Notes: generated from the sequence alone by a model not told the origin. Positions 1 to 13,157 are shown, numbered from the stretch's first letter. The stretch is 64,000 nt of DNA from Branchiostoma lanceolatum (GCF_035083965.1 NC_089737.1:13505029-13569028), one strand, 5' to 3'. Numbers and translations: made by a program.

Positions 1-60
1 TCTACTTTGTCATTTTTCTTTTGGTCTGACAAAGTAGAAAGCCCGACAAAAACGCATAAA
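1..60. repeat. Dispersed repeat with hairpin (TGACAAAGTAGAAAG family), copy 1
   Basis: TCTACTTTGTCA at the very start is the inverse of TGACAAAGTAGA at about 28-39, followed by GCCCGACAAAAACG. The same core recurs at ~37031-37057 and ~51950-51977, so it is a dispersed element, not part of the ankyrin gene. Confidence 0.6.
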
Positions 61-155
61 ACACGTCAAAAACCAACAGGAATCCCTCCTCTGCTTGGAG
101 AGTACTTCTAGTGAGAAAGTTGAGAAAAGATTGACAATTTTCTGATCATAATTAC

Positions 156-3100
156 CCAATCTTTGCAGTTAATTTCCGCTCCTCGGTCCAGCAGTTTTTC
201 CACCATGTCAGGCCACCAGCCTACACGCACGGCAACGTGCAACGGTGTAGCTCCGCTCTGGGAAACATAAAAAAAGTACGTAGATTAACATTTTACTCGT
301 AACAGGAGGTGAAAATACATTATCACTGCACGAAATGGCCTCGTACTAATATGGAGGGGTTTCTATGAGGCTTACAAGCTGATACTGAGTTACGTAATTA
401 AACGTTGAAGCTGATGACAACATGCAGGTGCGTCAATCTAGCCTTTCAGTCGCACGATGTTTCACGGTTAATCTAATGTTCTCGTTAATCGAAGCTAAGT
501 GGTCGAATATACCTAGAACATTAGTCATCACAATTACTTCTCAATTTGATATTGATAATAATTACTCAATATCATATGTAGCCTAGACAATTGTCGTGAT
601 GCCACATCCTCGACTACATTGAGCCACAGAGTTAGTGTCTCGTATGTTCATTTGAATAATCAAAGAATTATGTTCCCTATCTTTATTAAAGAAATCGACC
701 TATTTTCTTGACACTTATGATTGCTCACCCTGTCCTTGGCATTTATCTTGGCGCCGTTGTCGATGAGGTAGTCCACGATGGGTTTCCGGCCAAACCTGGT
801 GGCCCAGTGGAGTGCGCTACTTCCCAGCTGAAAAAGGGTTTAGAGTTTTAATCATTAACGTTCAGTCCATAATGAAAGACGAACTATTCTGATAAATGCT
901 TATTAGATCTAGAGATCGTGCTAGTCTAAACATTATTGCAAGATACTGTCTATATTTCAAATCTGTTCAGTTACGTCCGTTCAGTTAGCATTGAAACATA
1001 ACGTTATACTTTCGTCTATTAGCTAGACTTTAGACACACTAGCTAGACTTTAGCAGCTAGACTTTAGCTAGACTTTAGACATACTATTCTGAGAAATACA
1101 AGATACAGTGTATGTTTCAAATCTGTTCAGTTACGTCCGTTCAGTTAGAATTGAAACAAAACGTTAGACTTTCGTCCTTATATTTACTGGTAAAACAATG
1201 AGGTTCACCAGAATACAAGTTCTTTACTGTCACACAATTTTTTTCATACACAACTAGAAGGCAAAACAACTTAAAGCATTGCAAATCGTGGCCTTTTTTT
1301 AAAGATAAAGACGGTCGCCTTAAAAGAAGTTTGTAGACAGACATCATCTGTGACTTACGTCTTGTGGCAATCGATGAAACCTGATGGAACTATCAACGGT
1401 TGTAAGATAGACTCTGCGATGAAGGTTAGACATCCAGGTCATGAGGTACTTTATAACAAAGGTTACTCATTGACAAGCAACTGGATACGTTTTGTGAACA
1501 GTTTGTTAGCCTCTACCAGTCTCCGCGGGTCGCTGGGAGAATAGTAGAAATTTGCCAAATAGAGCCAATTGTATGAAGGGAGTCGGCTACGGAGATAGGG
1601 TCAAATAGGCTGCGAATGAAACCCTCCATGGTCAAAGTCCCACGGCAAATATTCTCCCTATACCCGGCGCGGTTAGTCTGGTAGAGACTACAGTTTTGTA
1701 ACTTTTGTATAGATTACGATGTCCCTGTTGGACCATAACATGTAAAACGTAGATCAGCGGATATTGCAAAGCGGGCAGCTTGGTTAATTCTCCTCTACCT
1801 CACCTTGTCTGAACTGTCCAGCTTGATGCCGTTGCTGACCAGATGCTTCACGATCCGAATGTGTCCCTCACAGGCCGACCTGTGCAAGGCGTTCCTTTGG
1901 AACTGTGCACGGCAGAAGCAAGCAAAGCACTTATATAACGTGAGCAATCTACTCTGGATATTCTATCGATACTCACAGTTGTGTTGTAGCATCTTCGTCA
2001 CGTGACTGTTGCCATGGAGAATCAAAACAAGTCGTTAGCAAATCACAAGACGTTACGTCATTCCTTTGACAGTTTCCCTTGATCGGTTTCTAAGAAACAT
2101 GGGCGAAAAGTATTTTTTATTTGTATAATTGATTTGTGCCACATAGAATGATACGATAGTACGAACCAGACAATATTGCGTCAGAGGAATGACGTCAGAA
2201 GCGTCATAATGTGAACATACTTCCCATCGCGCCTGCTGATTGGTCACTGCTCGCTAGCCTATACCTGCGCAGTAGCGCTCCGCGCAGCTTACCTTATCCT
2301 TCGTATCGACGTTGGCGCCGCTGACTACCAAATGCTTGACGATGCGCATGTGTCCCTCGCAAGCCGACCTGTGCAAGGCGTTCCTTTGGAACTATAGATG
2401 AGGTCGTGAATGAAAGTGGTCAAAGAACGTTGGAAAAGTGAAATGTTTATTACATTGCTTGTACTTTTTGCGTGAAAGGTTGACAGGTAGGAATAGTTAT
2501 TCAGTGCAGCATTTTAGTATTTTTGTCTCAATGACTCTGATAACGCTACGCGCGTGCAAGGTGCTATATTTGACTTCGAAAGCGTTACCGAAAGCGTTAT
2601 GCCAAAGCGCTAGCGAGCTTAAAGCCTAAGTGAAACGAAACAACTCGCTGAAAGCATTCGCTGCACTAGCTGCACTACTAGGCGATGAAGCGGTTTCCTG
2701 ACGCATATATGCAAGGCAAATATGACTTGGCAATATGATGTTCATTGAGCGCTCAAGTGCTGTCCCCTTAAAAAAAGTGAGAAGGTGACGTGGGCGTCAC
2801 TGAAAAGTGCGAGAATCAAAGCATTAGTTATGAAGCGCGATTGTACAAGCAAGTGTACGTAGATAAAGACTAAGGCAGCTTCATAATCTCGCAATATATA
2901 AGCCTATATGATAGTTTAGTTCGCATCATGCATGAGCCCAAAAGCCTTTAGATGGTATAGAACCCTGTTGAGAAAATGCTGCGTCAGCCCTGAAGCATCA
3001 AAAGAAATGTGTTAGGTAAAGAAAGGAGTAACAAGTGTAGCAACAAACAATCAAACAAACGAACAAATAGACACAAATGAATGATCAACAAAGGACATAC

Positions 3101-5091
3101 AATGACAAACCATATAAAAATAACGGCTCATTAGCATAATCGACTAATGTAAAACTCATACATACTCAGGAATTTTGCAATGTGAATCATATAACACGCC
3201 ATCTATTTATTCGGTATACGGTGATGTAGCTTTACTCCTTCATTTTAATATTGCTATGGAAACTACACTTAATCTAACTTTTTTTTTCGAGCAACAAAAT
3301 ATTGTCTAAGCGACGTCGTTTTTATTGTTAACTAGCGCTGTCTACAGCTAGCGGAATGAACTGTACAAAGGGTATATACATGTAAGTAGCGGTTCTTTAA
3401 TTGTACATTTGCATTTGCCTTCATTAATTGTTGCTATTTGGTAATGTCGAAAAGAAAATGAACTATATTAAGTAAATGAAATGAAATCATAAAAAAAATT
3501 AAATGCCGTGCATGCCGATAATATGATCGCAAGCATTTACATTATGGCCTGTGCCCAGATTCTAGCCTGGAGTCTATCCTTGTTAGCTTTGGCCCTCTCC
3601 TAACGTCTGTAGCCGCCAAAGCTAACAAGGCTGGACTCAAGGCTACCGAGATTCCAGATGTGTTGGTCCGCACGTTAAGGACTCCTTACCTCGTCCCCGC
3701 CGTTGATGTCTATCCCCCGCTGCACGATGTCCTTTACAGTCATGATGTCCCCGGTAACCGCGGCCTCTAGCAGCTCGAACTTCAGGTCATCCTGCAGGGC
3801 AGAGAGTATGCAGAATTCAAAGACCACATTATTCTCAGACGAGTGAATGAAGTTATCTTTGAAATAAAATCTTTACTGACACAACAAGGGACTTTCGAAA
3901 GGCCTTCTACAACTACGAACAAACAAGCGGATAAATTGATAGATCTACGTACAAGTATATGAATAAATCAACATGTGGAGTTTGGCGTATCGCATATACT
4001 ACTTGTTCTAAGGTCTACAAATTTTTTGCTACAACAACATTACGACATTTTTTTCTTTTTTTCAGGATATACAAAAGACTGGAAAAAAAGAATTGCGAAT
4101 ACAGACCCTGGTCTTCCATAGTTTGTCTTCTCCCTTTTCCTCCTCTTCCTTTCTCCTCTTCTCCTCCTCTTCCTTCTGTTTCGCCTCGTAGATTCCGGCA
4201 ACTTCGTCCATTTCCTCCATCTCCTCTTCATGCACTTCTTCTTTCTTCTCCGGCTCTTCGGCGGGTTGTTCCTCAAGAGGAGGGGGTCTAGTGTCTTCCG
4301 TTACAGGCGTTTCCTCAGATACCGGTGGAGAAGGTTCTTCGGCGGGTGCTGAGGGTTCTTCAGCGGGAGCCTCGGTCTCAGCCGGCGCAGGCGCACTGGG
4401 TGCTTCATCCGGGACCTGTGCTTCATCCGGGGCCTGTGCTACATCCGGGGCCTGCGCAGGTCCGTTGGTCTCCATCGGCGGTGGAGCTTCGGGGCGGGGA
4501 GGGCCGAAGGCGGAGACGGGTTCGGGCGAAGGAGACATACCTACAAGAAAACTGGGAATCAGTGCACATTGTCTACAAAGTGAAAAGGGTCGACACCACA
4601 TCATACCATCAATTCAGAGACTGTGTCCCACAGGTCATGAAAAAATCGAAGATAAATGTCATTTTGTGATGACTTGTCCTTCTTACAGTAAAGGAACAGA
4701 GAGAAGTGATGTTACCACTAACTAAGAGAAACTTCACCCAATCTGGTACACAGAACGATATTTTCCCATGTATGACGTATGTATTGTTGTCATGTCCAAA
4801 CTTCTATATTCGCCTACATGGTATATACGTAAATGTCTTAATACTTCAATCCAAAAGCGAGACCAAATCATCAATAGTGACTATGATATCTTGTAGTTCT
4901 ATTTGTTGATTAAAAGCTGTTGCCATAAATTGTACCATGTACGATTGTTGAAAAATAATGTTCATTAACTCAATACCCGGTTCGGGGGCGTGTGGCCTCT
5001 CAGGCCCGGGTGCCGAGGGTCGTTCGGCCGGCCCATTTGCTGCCCAGCCACCGAACTCTTCGAACTCCAACTCGTCCTCTTCGTCCGCCAT
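156..5091 (-). CDS. MARP-family ankyrin repeat protein (ANKRD1/ANKRD2-like), 3' end beyond window
   Basis: Seven minus-strand exons join in frame: 5091-4977 (ATG, ends phase 1), 4540-4107, 3791-3690, 2391-2293, 1902-1804, 827-729 and 257-156, giving 350 residues before the left edge. Residues 1-183 are acidic and proline-rich with PAPDEAQ/PAEEPS-type repeats, ending in a Glu/Lys/Arg-rich helical stretch before LWKTR. Residues 184-350 are consecutive ankyrin repeats, one per exon; the motifs NALHRSACEGH, SALHWATRFG and TPLHVAVRVG follow the order of vertebrate ANKRD1/ANKRD2/ANKRD23 (ALHRACLEGH, AIHWASRGG, ALHVAVRTG). In vertebrates that family links titin-N2A mechanosensing with nuclear transcription control in muscle; a like role here is inference. 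Oddity: exons 2391-2293 and 1902-1804 are near-copies, giving one ankyrin unit more than vertebrate MARPs, or mutually exclusive exons. At least one further exon is expected to the left. Confidence 0.85.
3560..3655. repeat. Short fold-back repeat in ankyrin gene intron
   Basis: CTTGTTAGCTTTGG on the left and CCAAAGCTAACAAG on the right are inverted copies flanking a short loop, with imperfect extension on both sides. It lies in the intron between the second and third coding exons. Confidence 0.6.
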
Positions 5092-8000
5092 CTTGGTTCG
5101 AAAATACGATCAGAAAGAAAGTAAATACAAATCGTAAGCTTTGAAGATATTCGCACAAAGGATCCTTCTACATACGTAAATGTTGTAGTAATGCACCAAT
5201 CTGTCAGTATACAATGACAAGAAATATTTTTCTGATATAGATTGCTAAATTACATGCACGCTGTATGCGTAAGGCTGTTTGTCGTTTGCCGACGATGACG
5301 CGTTTTACACCCACTTGAAAAGAACTTAACCTTGACCTCACATTATGATAAATAAACTGCATGACTTCCTGTAACCATAAATCAGATTCCTGCAACTATC
5401 TAAAATTGACTAATAATTAGAGGCATTAGGAAATTCTAATATAAGGGGCTGGAATATTTGATAATGGCATTTTGCTAGCCTCCCAATGTAACAAACGTAA
5501 TACACAAATAACATAATGATTACTCTAGTCATGAAACCAAAAACAATGAAAGTGTTGCATGACTGAAAGTAGACCGAAGAGACACAGTAATATAAAACGT
5601 TCACCAATCCCTCTTTGAACGATAGGAGAGAAATACAACTATTATTTCCACTTTCTATTCTTTTTCTTTAAGAGTTTGTGTCTGCAGCTGGTTAGAACGA
5701 ATTTCAGTATTCAAGAAGGCCTGGATTGCCTGTCCCAGAAAGTAGTTTCCCTGATGATATTAGATCGTTTGTTTTGCATAAATTTAGAAATACCATACGG
5801 CCCCCTCCTATGGTGTATTCACCACGCCTCACCCCCTATCCGTATACGGCCGATACCCGATACGGAAAACAAGCCCTGTGCTGAGAAAATACCAGCAGTA
5901 TACGCCCTCTATATACCCTTGCCTATAGTATGAACCCACTCTCTTCAACTAGAAATGGTCGACAATTTCATGACTTTTGCTTCGGTTTTGTGGTTGAGCA
6001 TTGTCAGAACGTTGCGAGGTTGGGACACGATTGCACCCGAGTTGAACATGATACATCCATACAGATGGTATTCTGAAATGACGTTCCACGCATTCCCAGG
6101 GGACGGGGAAACTGACAGCACAGATGCGCAAAAATCGATAGTTTCAGAATCGGATATAAAAAACGCAATCTTTCTCAAACTAAAGACAGGAAATACACAA
6201 ACATGATTACACTAGTCGACTCTGCGATCACCAGCATAAAGCATTGTACTATTTATCTATAACAAACATAATCTATTGTTTAGTTGCTCTGTTACAAAAC
6301 GCACGTTTACGAATAGACCATAGAGCACTTTCTCCCCAAAGTGCCCTAATTCAACGTCAACACAACTCCCAAATTCGGTCACACGTCAATCAAGTTTCTT
6401 GTGGTACATTCTTACGAATTCTACCTGAACAATTTGGGACATGGTTGAGATTTTGCGTATAAGAAATAGGGTGTAAAGTAGAGAGATGGTACCTACCGTT
6501 CCCTATGCTGACATAGAATCCTTAGTTGTCATGTTTCCAAAATTTCTATCTTTAGGATACCGACCCCCCTCCCACCATCTAGTGGCTGAAAATAGCAACG
6601 CCCCATGGTGGAGTATTCATGAGTGCACCGATCATATTTCTTACAAAAACATCGTTACATTTCCCGCCATATGCGGTCAAGTGACGTGTGCATGTTAATT
6701 AGGTCATTAGCCAATCATCAACATTTGGAACATATCCAGATGTTAAAGCAATCAGAGGAATTAGATCCCTTTTTTTCGTAGTTTCGTTCGTCATAAATTT
6801 CAACCATGACGGTTTTCCGTAATTTTCTCATAGAGAAAACACTGTTGAGCGCAAAAACGTGCCGTTTTGCCGCAGTCTAAACAACTGAGTATATCAGAAC
6901 AGCTGGACCACCAAGGAACTCGTTAAAAGCAAATACGTATATGTTTAGCTTAGTTTTGCTTTCTTTCATATATGGATTGGGGTGGGGGAAGGGCGGTGGT
7001 ATTCAATATTTCCTATGTTGTTTTTGTGTCCTGTTGTCTAACTTGTTACCCATAGTCAAATGATCATTCATAAGTTTGTAGAGGTTTGCGGGTTACATCC
7101 GTCAGATCGTTTCCTTGACTTTCATAAGATAACATGTTTTGAAGAGCGAATGTCATTTTGTGAGCATTATCAATCTCCCTTTATTGTGATATTAACTCCT
7201 TTTAGGAAAATTGTTCCTTGTCATGACTCTTATTAAAAAAGCAACTACTAGTAGACGAATAACGAAATGATAATTACAAAATACAATTTATTTCAAAATT
7301 TATTACAACACATCAATAGAAAAATACATTTTAATGGAACAATGAATTTCTGACGTAATCGCAGGTTCGTTATGTCGTAAAAGACCAATATAGCTATTCA
7401 CGACTGTTACAGCATGGACGTTTTGCGGCTGCCATAAACAACAAAATCATGACGAGAATGCCTATTGACGGGATCATCCTGTCAACATTGGAAGAATTCG
7501 CACTGCAAACAGGGTGATCCTGTCAGCAGTAGAACAATTTGCACTGTTGACAGGATGAGCCTGTCAGCAGTAGAAAAATTTGCACTTTTACAGGGTGATC
7601 CTGTCTGCAATAGAAAAAGTTGCACTGTTGACAGAATCATCCCACCAATAGCCTCAGGCCAGAATGTAATTTTGTTGCTTTCTGGTGTCAAGGTGAACTA
7701 TAGTGACGTTCTTAATAGGAAATAGTACGTCATTAATTGGATACTCTAGCTTTAAATGGCTGTATAGACACGTTTATCATCATACATGACGGCAAACTCA
7801 GTTGAAAAACAGGACAAAATAAGATCAAGCACGTCATTGGAGATACTTTAGGGAATATTATTGACCGCTGTGACATCACGTGCTACAGTTTAGTTGGCAA
7901 AGTAAAATATGGCTTCCATAGTTGTAGCCTGTTATAAATTATGCCTTCTTGATTTGTTACAAAATTCATGAAATGGGAACACAAAAGTGCTGCCTTGTAT

Positions 8001-8387
8001 ATGACAGCAATGTCAAGCAAGCCTTTGTGTCGTTAACATGATTTGGTATTGATGCTTGTAATGTAGAATTCAAATATGTGAAAATTATGTAAACATACAT
8101 TACGTCATATGTTCGTCATGCGCAATCCATGATGCCAAACATCGACTATAATCTAGTGAAAACAGAAAACTATCATACTTAGAAAACTACTATTAGAGTT
8201 ATGATAAAGAGTAGCTTTTCGGTCACATTCACGAAATAAACTAATTCCGCTGCAATTTTCGTAAGCAACTAATAGTTCCATTCACATGCCGATGCCACTT
8301 GTGATGTCAGTTACGTTTGATTAATGGCTTTCTGTAAACGATATATTTTCCTGTGCATTTCTTTCGACATTGTTTCATAACACTTAC
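5092..8387. other. Intergenic or intronic region without recognised exons
   Basis: Only short frames occur here, none with convincing splice context or homology. It holds the 7470-7645 minisatellite and AT-rich unique DNA. If the exon at 8388-8708 belongs to the ankyrin gene, this is an intron; otherwise it is the ankyrin promoter region. Confidence 0.5.
7470..7645. repeat. Minisatellite, ~53-bp unit, about three copies
   Basis: Units read approximately GGATCATCCTGTCAGCAGTA followed by GAA.AATTTGCACTGTTGACA; the phrases CTGTCAGCAGTAGAA and TTGCACT recur at even spacing. No coding role is seen. Confidence 0.7.
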
Positions 8388-8708
8388 CCTTGAAGGTGAA
8401 GGTGATGCTGTAGACGGACTTCGAGAGTCGTATCTGGCTAAGAACCTTCTTTCCAGCTCCCCCGGGCTGATGAGTTCGTCTGTAGGGGTGCGACAATCTT
8501 CTCGCTTGCCGGTGCGACTCCAGAGCCAGCGAAGTCTTCGGCGTCTGCTCTGCAGCACCGGCTGATCGAGCTCGAGCGAGTTCTTCCTCAGCAGAGGCGT
8601 TGGAGGCGGCGAGAGGTCATCGAAAGACTGTTTCGGGTTGTCCCGAGAAGTTTGTTCGGAAGAAGGTCGGTCGAGAGCATTGGAATCGACACACACTGCA
8701 CAGGCCAT
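8388..8708 (-). CDS. Orphan 5' coding exon, 107 codons, unknown protein
   Basis: An ATG at 8708 in good context (GTTATGG) opens 107 codons that end at a strong donor (AGG|GTAAGT, donor at 8387-8382) in phase 0. The peptide is basic and Ser/Pro-rich, with SPPPTPLLRKNS, an Arg/Trp patch RRRRLRWLWSR and SPGELERRFLARYDSRSPS; it has no signal peptide or membrane span and I recognise no domain. No clear downstream partner exon is visible between 5.1 and 8.4 kb. The next phase-0 acceptors on this strand are the ankyrin exons starting at 3791, so this may be an alternative first exon of the MARP gene that replaces its acidic N-terminus. A separate gene with unseen small exons is equally possible. Donor quality and codon content support a real exon; the gene assignment is open. 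Confidence 0.5.
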
Positions 8709-10182
8709 AACCCGGTCTCCTTGTAAATCGAGTATAGGATAGAAATGACACGAGAGAGCCGGGATTAGAGTTCGCCTTATCCGTCTTAGACTCTCCGTAT
8801 GGGCGCGCTGGGGCTCGACATCTTTTCGCCTTTTCTGGAGACAGATATGTGGCGCTATTTATCCAATGATTGAAGAGGCTATGTGGGTTCAAACATTTAG
8901 GTACATGAATAGCTTCCATCGGCTTGGTAAGTCATTTGAAGGTAAAAGTTTTCTTATAGAACCAAAAGGCACATTTAAGATCACATTCTTCTTGCCGCAA
9001 TGCCACCATGCGACAAGGAGTAGTAGGGTTTACTTAATTCCGACGAAGGGAGTGGACAAGTTAATTAAACCTTTGTAGGTAAAAAGGTTTTGGTTGCATT
9101 AGAAGAATTCATAAAGGTTATCTATACGCACAACCGTGTGACAACACTTTTGCTAGACATGCAAGTTCATAGAAAATCATGGTGTTGGAAATCAGTAAGA
9201 CAATTCTGCGTGCAAACTATATTACGAAGGAACTTTCCTTTTTGCCTCAAGATAATTTTGCAGGTATATTTATATCATGTATACATCATAATGACTTGCA
9301 GGGTTTCTTTTATTCTTTCTTCTAAATGGAAGTGAAAGAACTCAATTTTGTCAGAACCCGGGCGTCTTCCCTCAGCCGATCAGGAGCGTGCATTTCTTGT
9401 GACTAAATCCACATAACGTGGCTCGGTAGTTTGTTGGCATACTTCGGACTTCGCCCTCAGGAGCCATCAACACCTCGGGTGGGGGGAGCAGTACCAAATC
9501 CACTAAGGCACCCAGTTCTCGGGATCTACATGTATGTATTACTTGTTATAGCCGCCTAAAACGACGTTAAGACAATGAATGTACAGAGCGTCTAGAAACA
9601 AGGTTACAAATACAATTAAATAAGACCAGCAGAAAAAAAGGAAAAGTGCACATCTTTATTCCTAAGCATCAAAATAACATCTCAACGTTAAGAACAGGTT
9701 ATATGGTCATTGCCTGTACAAGACATCCAACATCAAACCAATTCCTTAAATCGGCGGACCCTCAACTTCTTAACTATTGACCCCTAACGTAATATGTTTC
9801 CCGTAATCGTTTAAGTCTCGACATTAAGGTTGACAGTTTGTTGCATCAACTGCAAGTAAAAAACATCCCTTGAGAGATCATTGATTAATCTTTAAAAGAT
9901 TTTTAAGAAATCAAATAAGAAGGAAACATTAATCTACAAAAAATTTGCAGTAACAACATCCTCTGTTACACAGCAACAACCATTTTATTAGACTAATTTA
10001 CCTTACAAAAGACAATTTATAGTATGGGTTGAGAGTGTGTTTTTACAGTTCTTGGTGAGTATTCTGACTTTCATGCATTCTTTTATACAACGTCCTATAT
10101 GTACAATGCACGGGGTGTCACATGTCAATATGATTTGCTATTTGAATTCATTGAGAAAAATCCCGGTATGGAAGATTATAGA
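8709..10182. other. Upstream of orphan exon and 3'UTR of the membrane-protein gene
   Basis: From 10182 down to about 9640 is the likely minus-strand 3'UTR, with AATAAA at 9989-9984 and 9660-9655. From ~9350 to 9530 is a GC-richer block of unknown nature. The rest shows no gene. Confidence 0.5.
9655..9660 (-). terminator. Candidate poly(A) signal of the membrane-protein gene
   Basis: AATAAA on the minus strand, 523 bp past the TGA at 10183; an alternative AATAAA lies at 9989-9984. Confidence 0.4.
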
Positions 10183-13157
10183 CTAAGAGATGCATTCTTC
10201 AGTACCAAGAAGTTTTCGTGCTTCCCAGTCCGGTGGTACAAAAGCCTTGGTTGGGAAAGGTTTTGGAACCTTACTTTTCGTTTCCATTTCTCTCCACATA
10301 GTGACCAAATCAGGCATCGATCGATGCATCCTAGACGAACCAACCGGCTTGATCCTTGGTAAAGGAGGTCGACTTGACGTCACCGGTCGAAGATCCGAGA
10401 TTGCTTCGAACAGCCCTAAATGTTTCTTGACTGACAAGCCGGACGAATCTCGCCCAATCTCGCCTGCTCTCGCGAGATAGCGCTGCTTCTCTACTGGCAT
10501 CAGCTGATGACCTTGCCCTTTCTTGTCAACTTGCGGCTGACCTTTACGAATCGGGTGTGAAGCGTCGACCTTCCTCCAAACATTCGATGGAGATGTGAAC
10601 ATGACAGAATCTTTGATTGGTTGTGGAGTCATTGCGATTGGTTTCAGTTTGGCAATCGGACGTACCACTTCAAGAGACTTCTCAAGCTTTTCTTCAGTTT
10701 TATTCTTGATGGTATCGGTCTCTGGCTGTTCCTTAGTAATGCTTACAGCAGGCTTTAACATCTCTTTGAAGCGAGACACTCTTGCATGTTGTTCTTGCTC
10801 TCTCTTTTCTTTTCCAGTGTTCGTTGATGGAGGGCCTTTAGAATTGCTGATACCAACAGAGGAGTCAACACTAAGTTTAGTAGCCGTCCCACTTCGCATG
10901 TTGCTTGTCAACGGGGACTGATTGACACCAACTTCAGGCGATTTTCTGTCTAATAAGACAGGAGTGGGAGTGGACAACTGTCTGCCAGTATACGATTGTA
11001 AGAAATCGTCATCTTCGTCGCTTGACTCTGACTCAAAAATGTGTTGAGCAAGGCTCTTAGGCTCGGTAATAACTGAGAGGGCTTGCACATTGCTATCATG
11101 CTTGAAAGCTTGCTTAGTAATTGGGCTTAGAGTTTGAGTTAGTTTGCTCTCTGGTGGTGTTCTCAGGTGAGTGTCTGCACCATCGATATCAGACTGATTC
11201 TTTTCTATACCTGAAGCATTATTATTGTCTTGTAAGATGTGTTTTGAGATTGCAGTCTGGCTTTTTAGCTTCGGGATTTGACTTTGCCCAAATGTAGGCG
11301 TTTTTGTCCCCACTATTTCCACAGATTCTCCATCTTGTTGTTTATTTGCCATTTCTTTTGACACCGTTTGGTCACCATACGACATTGGTCGTGGGCTTGG
11401 GCTCCTGCCTTTCAAACTTATGTCATCTGCTTCATCCTCTGGAGTGTCAAGGAAGGATTCTTTCCAAGCAGTAAATGGAGATTTCATTCCTTCTTTTGCT
11501 CCTGTTGGGATGGGGTTTGAATCTGTGATGACTGTATCTGGTTGAGTCTTCTTGTCGCCATTTTGTTTCCAATCAGCAACAGCTGCTAAGATCGTCACAA
11601 CTTCGTCATCGATGTCGTTTGCAAACGGCAGATGTTCATCGCTTTCTTCAACATCAACCTCGTCTTTTACGTCTTCGGCGATGTCTTCGTTTTCGGCTGA
11701 CGGAATCGGAGTCAGTCGGTGCCGAACGTTTTGTCCCGGCACCACTCGGTACTCCTCGGGTCGCCGACGCACCCATCGGTCAAGTTCGTCCTCGCTCGAC
11801 ATGTACCCTCGGTCCTCGTCGCTCGAGTCGAAGTCCCCTCGTCTGAACAGGTATTGGTACCGCGAGAACCTCAACTCCTCCGGTATCTCAAACACGAGAT
11901 CATCCTCTTCATATTCCTCAACGTTTATTTCTTTCTTACCATCTTCGGCATCTTTTTCCTCCTCAACTTCCGGTGTCGTTGGCGGACCCAACAGATCCCC
12001 ATAATCCAGTTCGACTTCCGGTTCCACGCTGCTTGCATCGCTGCTTGACCGCTCTGTGGACGGCTTAGGTGATTGGCCAATCGACGTTTGCGTCACAGGG
12101 AACTGTAAGACCGTCACACGGTTGGTGCTTGCTGATTGGTCAGCTTTCTCTTCTTCGGGTTTTTCAGTAGCATCCTCGGACTTGGATACGCCATCTTTAC
12201 TTTCTGTGACGTCAACCGTTCCCTCGATGTTCTTGACGATGCTTATGATCGTGTTGGTGTCGTTTTCAGCTGATTCGTCGTTGATATCATTTTCGATTTC
12301 CCAGTCAGATTCTTCATCAGTTTCTTCTTCTTTCTGTAAAGAGGTAAATATGGCATATTTGCCATGTACGATTGAGACATAGTGATCAATTAATAGATAT
12401 ACTATGTATATGTTGCATCACATTTTAGCAACTATCAGGATCAAACCAGTGATGGGATGCCGAAATTGAGGTCATGTGTCGTTATTGCATAGTCGATATA
12501 GCAATACTCTATATATCAAGATAGCTACAAAACTGCTATCTAAGTGACAGAAACTACATGCTTTTACAACGTGTGAAAAGATTCATTCATAGTTATTGTG
12601 GGTAAAATCATTCTAGTCGGAAATTTTGCCGGTGGCTACAGGCATAGAGCATACCACAGACGATACCCATTTCAGTCTTACGAATACCAGCTTCCAAATG
12701 AGATCGATGCTACTGAGTATGTGGCATTTTCGACCTGTCCATATTCTTCAAGTACACTGTATGTCACCCTTTATGTGCGCACAACGTTTTTGCTATTTCG
12801 CCGCGCCAAATTATTGGATACATATAAATCATACTAAACAACTGTAACTGTATAGCACAACTAAGCGCTGCCAGGAACAGCTATATATCATGGTTACATA
12901 TAAGACATGTCTGTCTACTAGGTTAGACATGTCTGTCTACTAGGTCACACGTTCAAGCAACCACCGCCATCTTTACATGACGTTTACCACAAAACTATGT
13001 CACCAAAAACGCTTACGTTTTCCTTGCGACCAGGCCAAAGAACTTTGACCCCCATCCATCCTATCAGGACCACGGCCGACGTCACGGACAGAACGAGAAC
13101 AATCAAAAGAAACAACACAACGAACAGTACGAACAGGTCTGTCACGGGGTCCGCCAT
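10183..13157 (-). CDS. Single-pass membrane protein with long acidic disordered cytosolic tail (763 aa)
   Basis: Two exons: 13157-13017 (47 codons; donor AAC|GTAAGC) and 12333-10183 (716 codons plus stop; acceptor tttacag), joined in phase 0. Residues about 7-36 form one long hydrophobic segment (DLFVLFVVLFLLIVLVLSV...) followed by a basic stretch (WPGRKEN), so the remaining ~715 residues are predicted cytosolic. That tail begins with Glu/Asp-rich sequence (KEEETDEESDWEIEND). It then has acidic blocks around EEYEEDDLVFEIPEELRFSRYQYLFRRGD and SSDEDRGYMSSEDELDRWVRRR, long Ser/Thr/Pro-rich low-complexity sequence, and a conserved-looking basic C-terminus (KQRYLARAGEIGRD, RSMPDLVTMWREMETK, FVPPDWEARKLLG). 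I do not recognise the family; a membrane-anchored scaffold is a guess. Upstream DNA at 13380-13660 is GC-rich and may hold its 5'UTR. Minus-strand AATAAA sites lie at 9989-9984 and 9660-9655. Confidence 0.8.

Noticed and set aside
4291-4725. Plus-strand Gly/Ala/Ser-rich frames
   Set aside because: Antisense shadow of the acidic proline-rich second exon of the ankyrin gene.
11552-12048. Plus-strand open frames of 75-150 codons, Ser/Arg-rich
   Set aside because: They are antisense shadows of the acidic tail exon of the membrane-protein gene.
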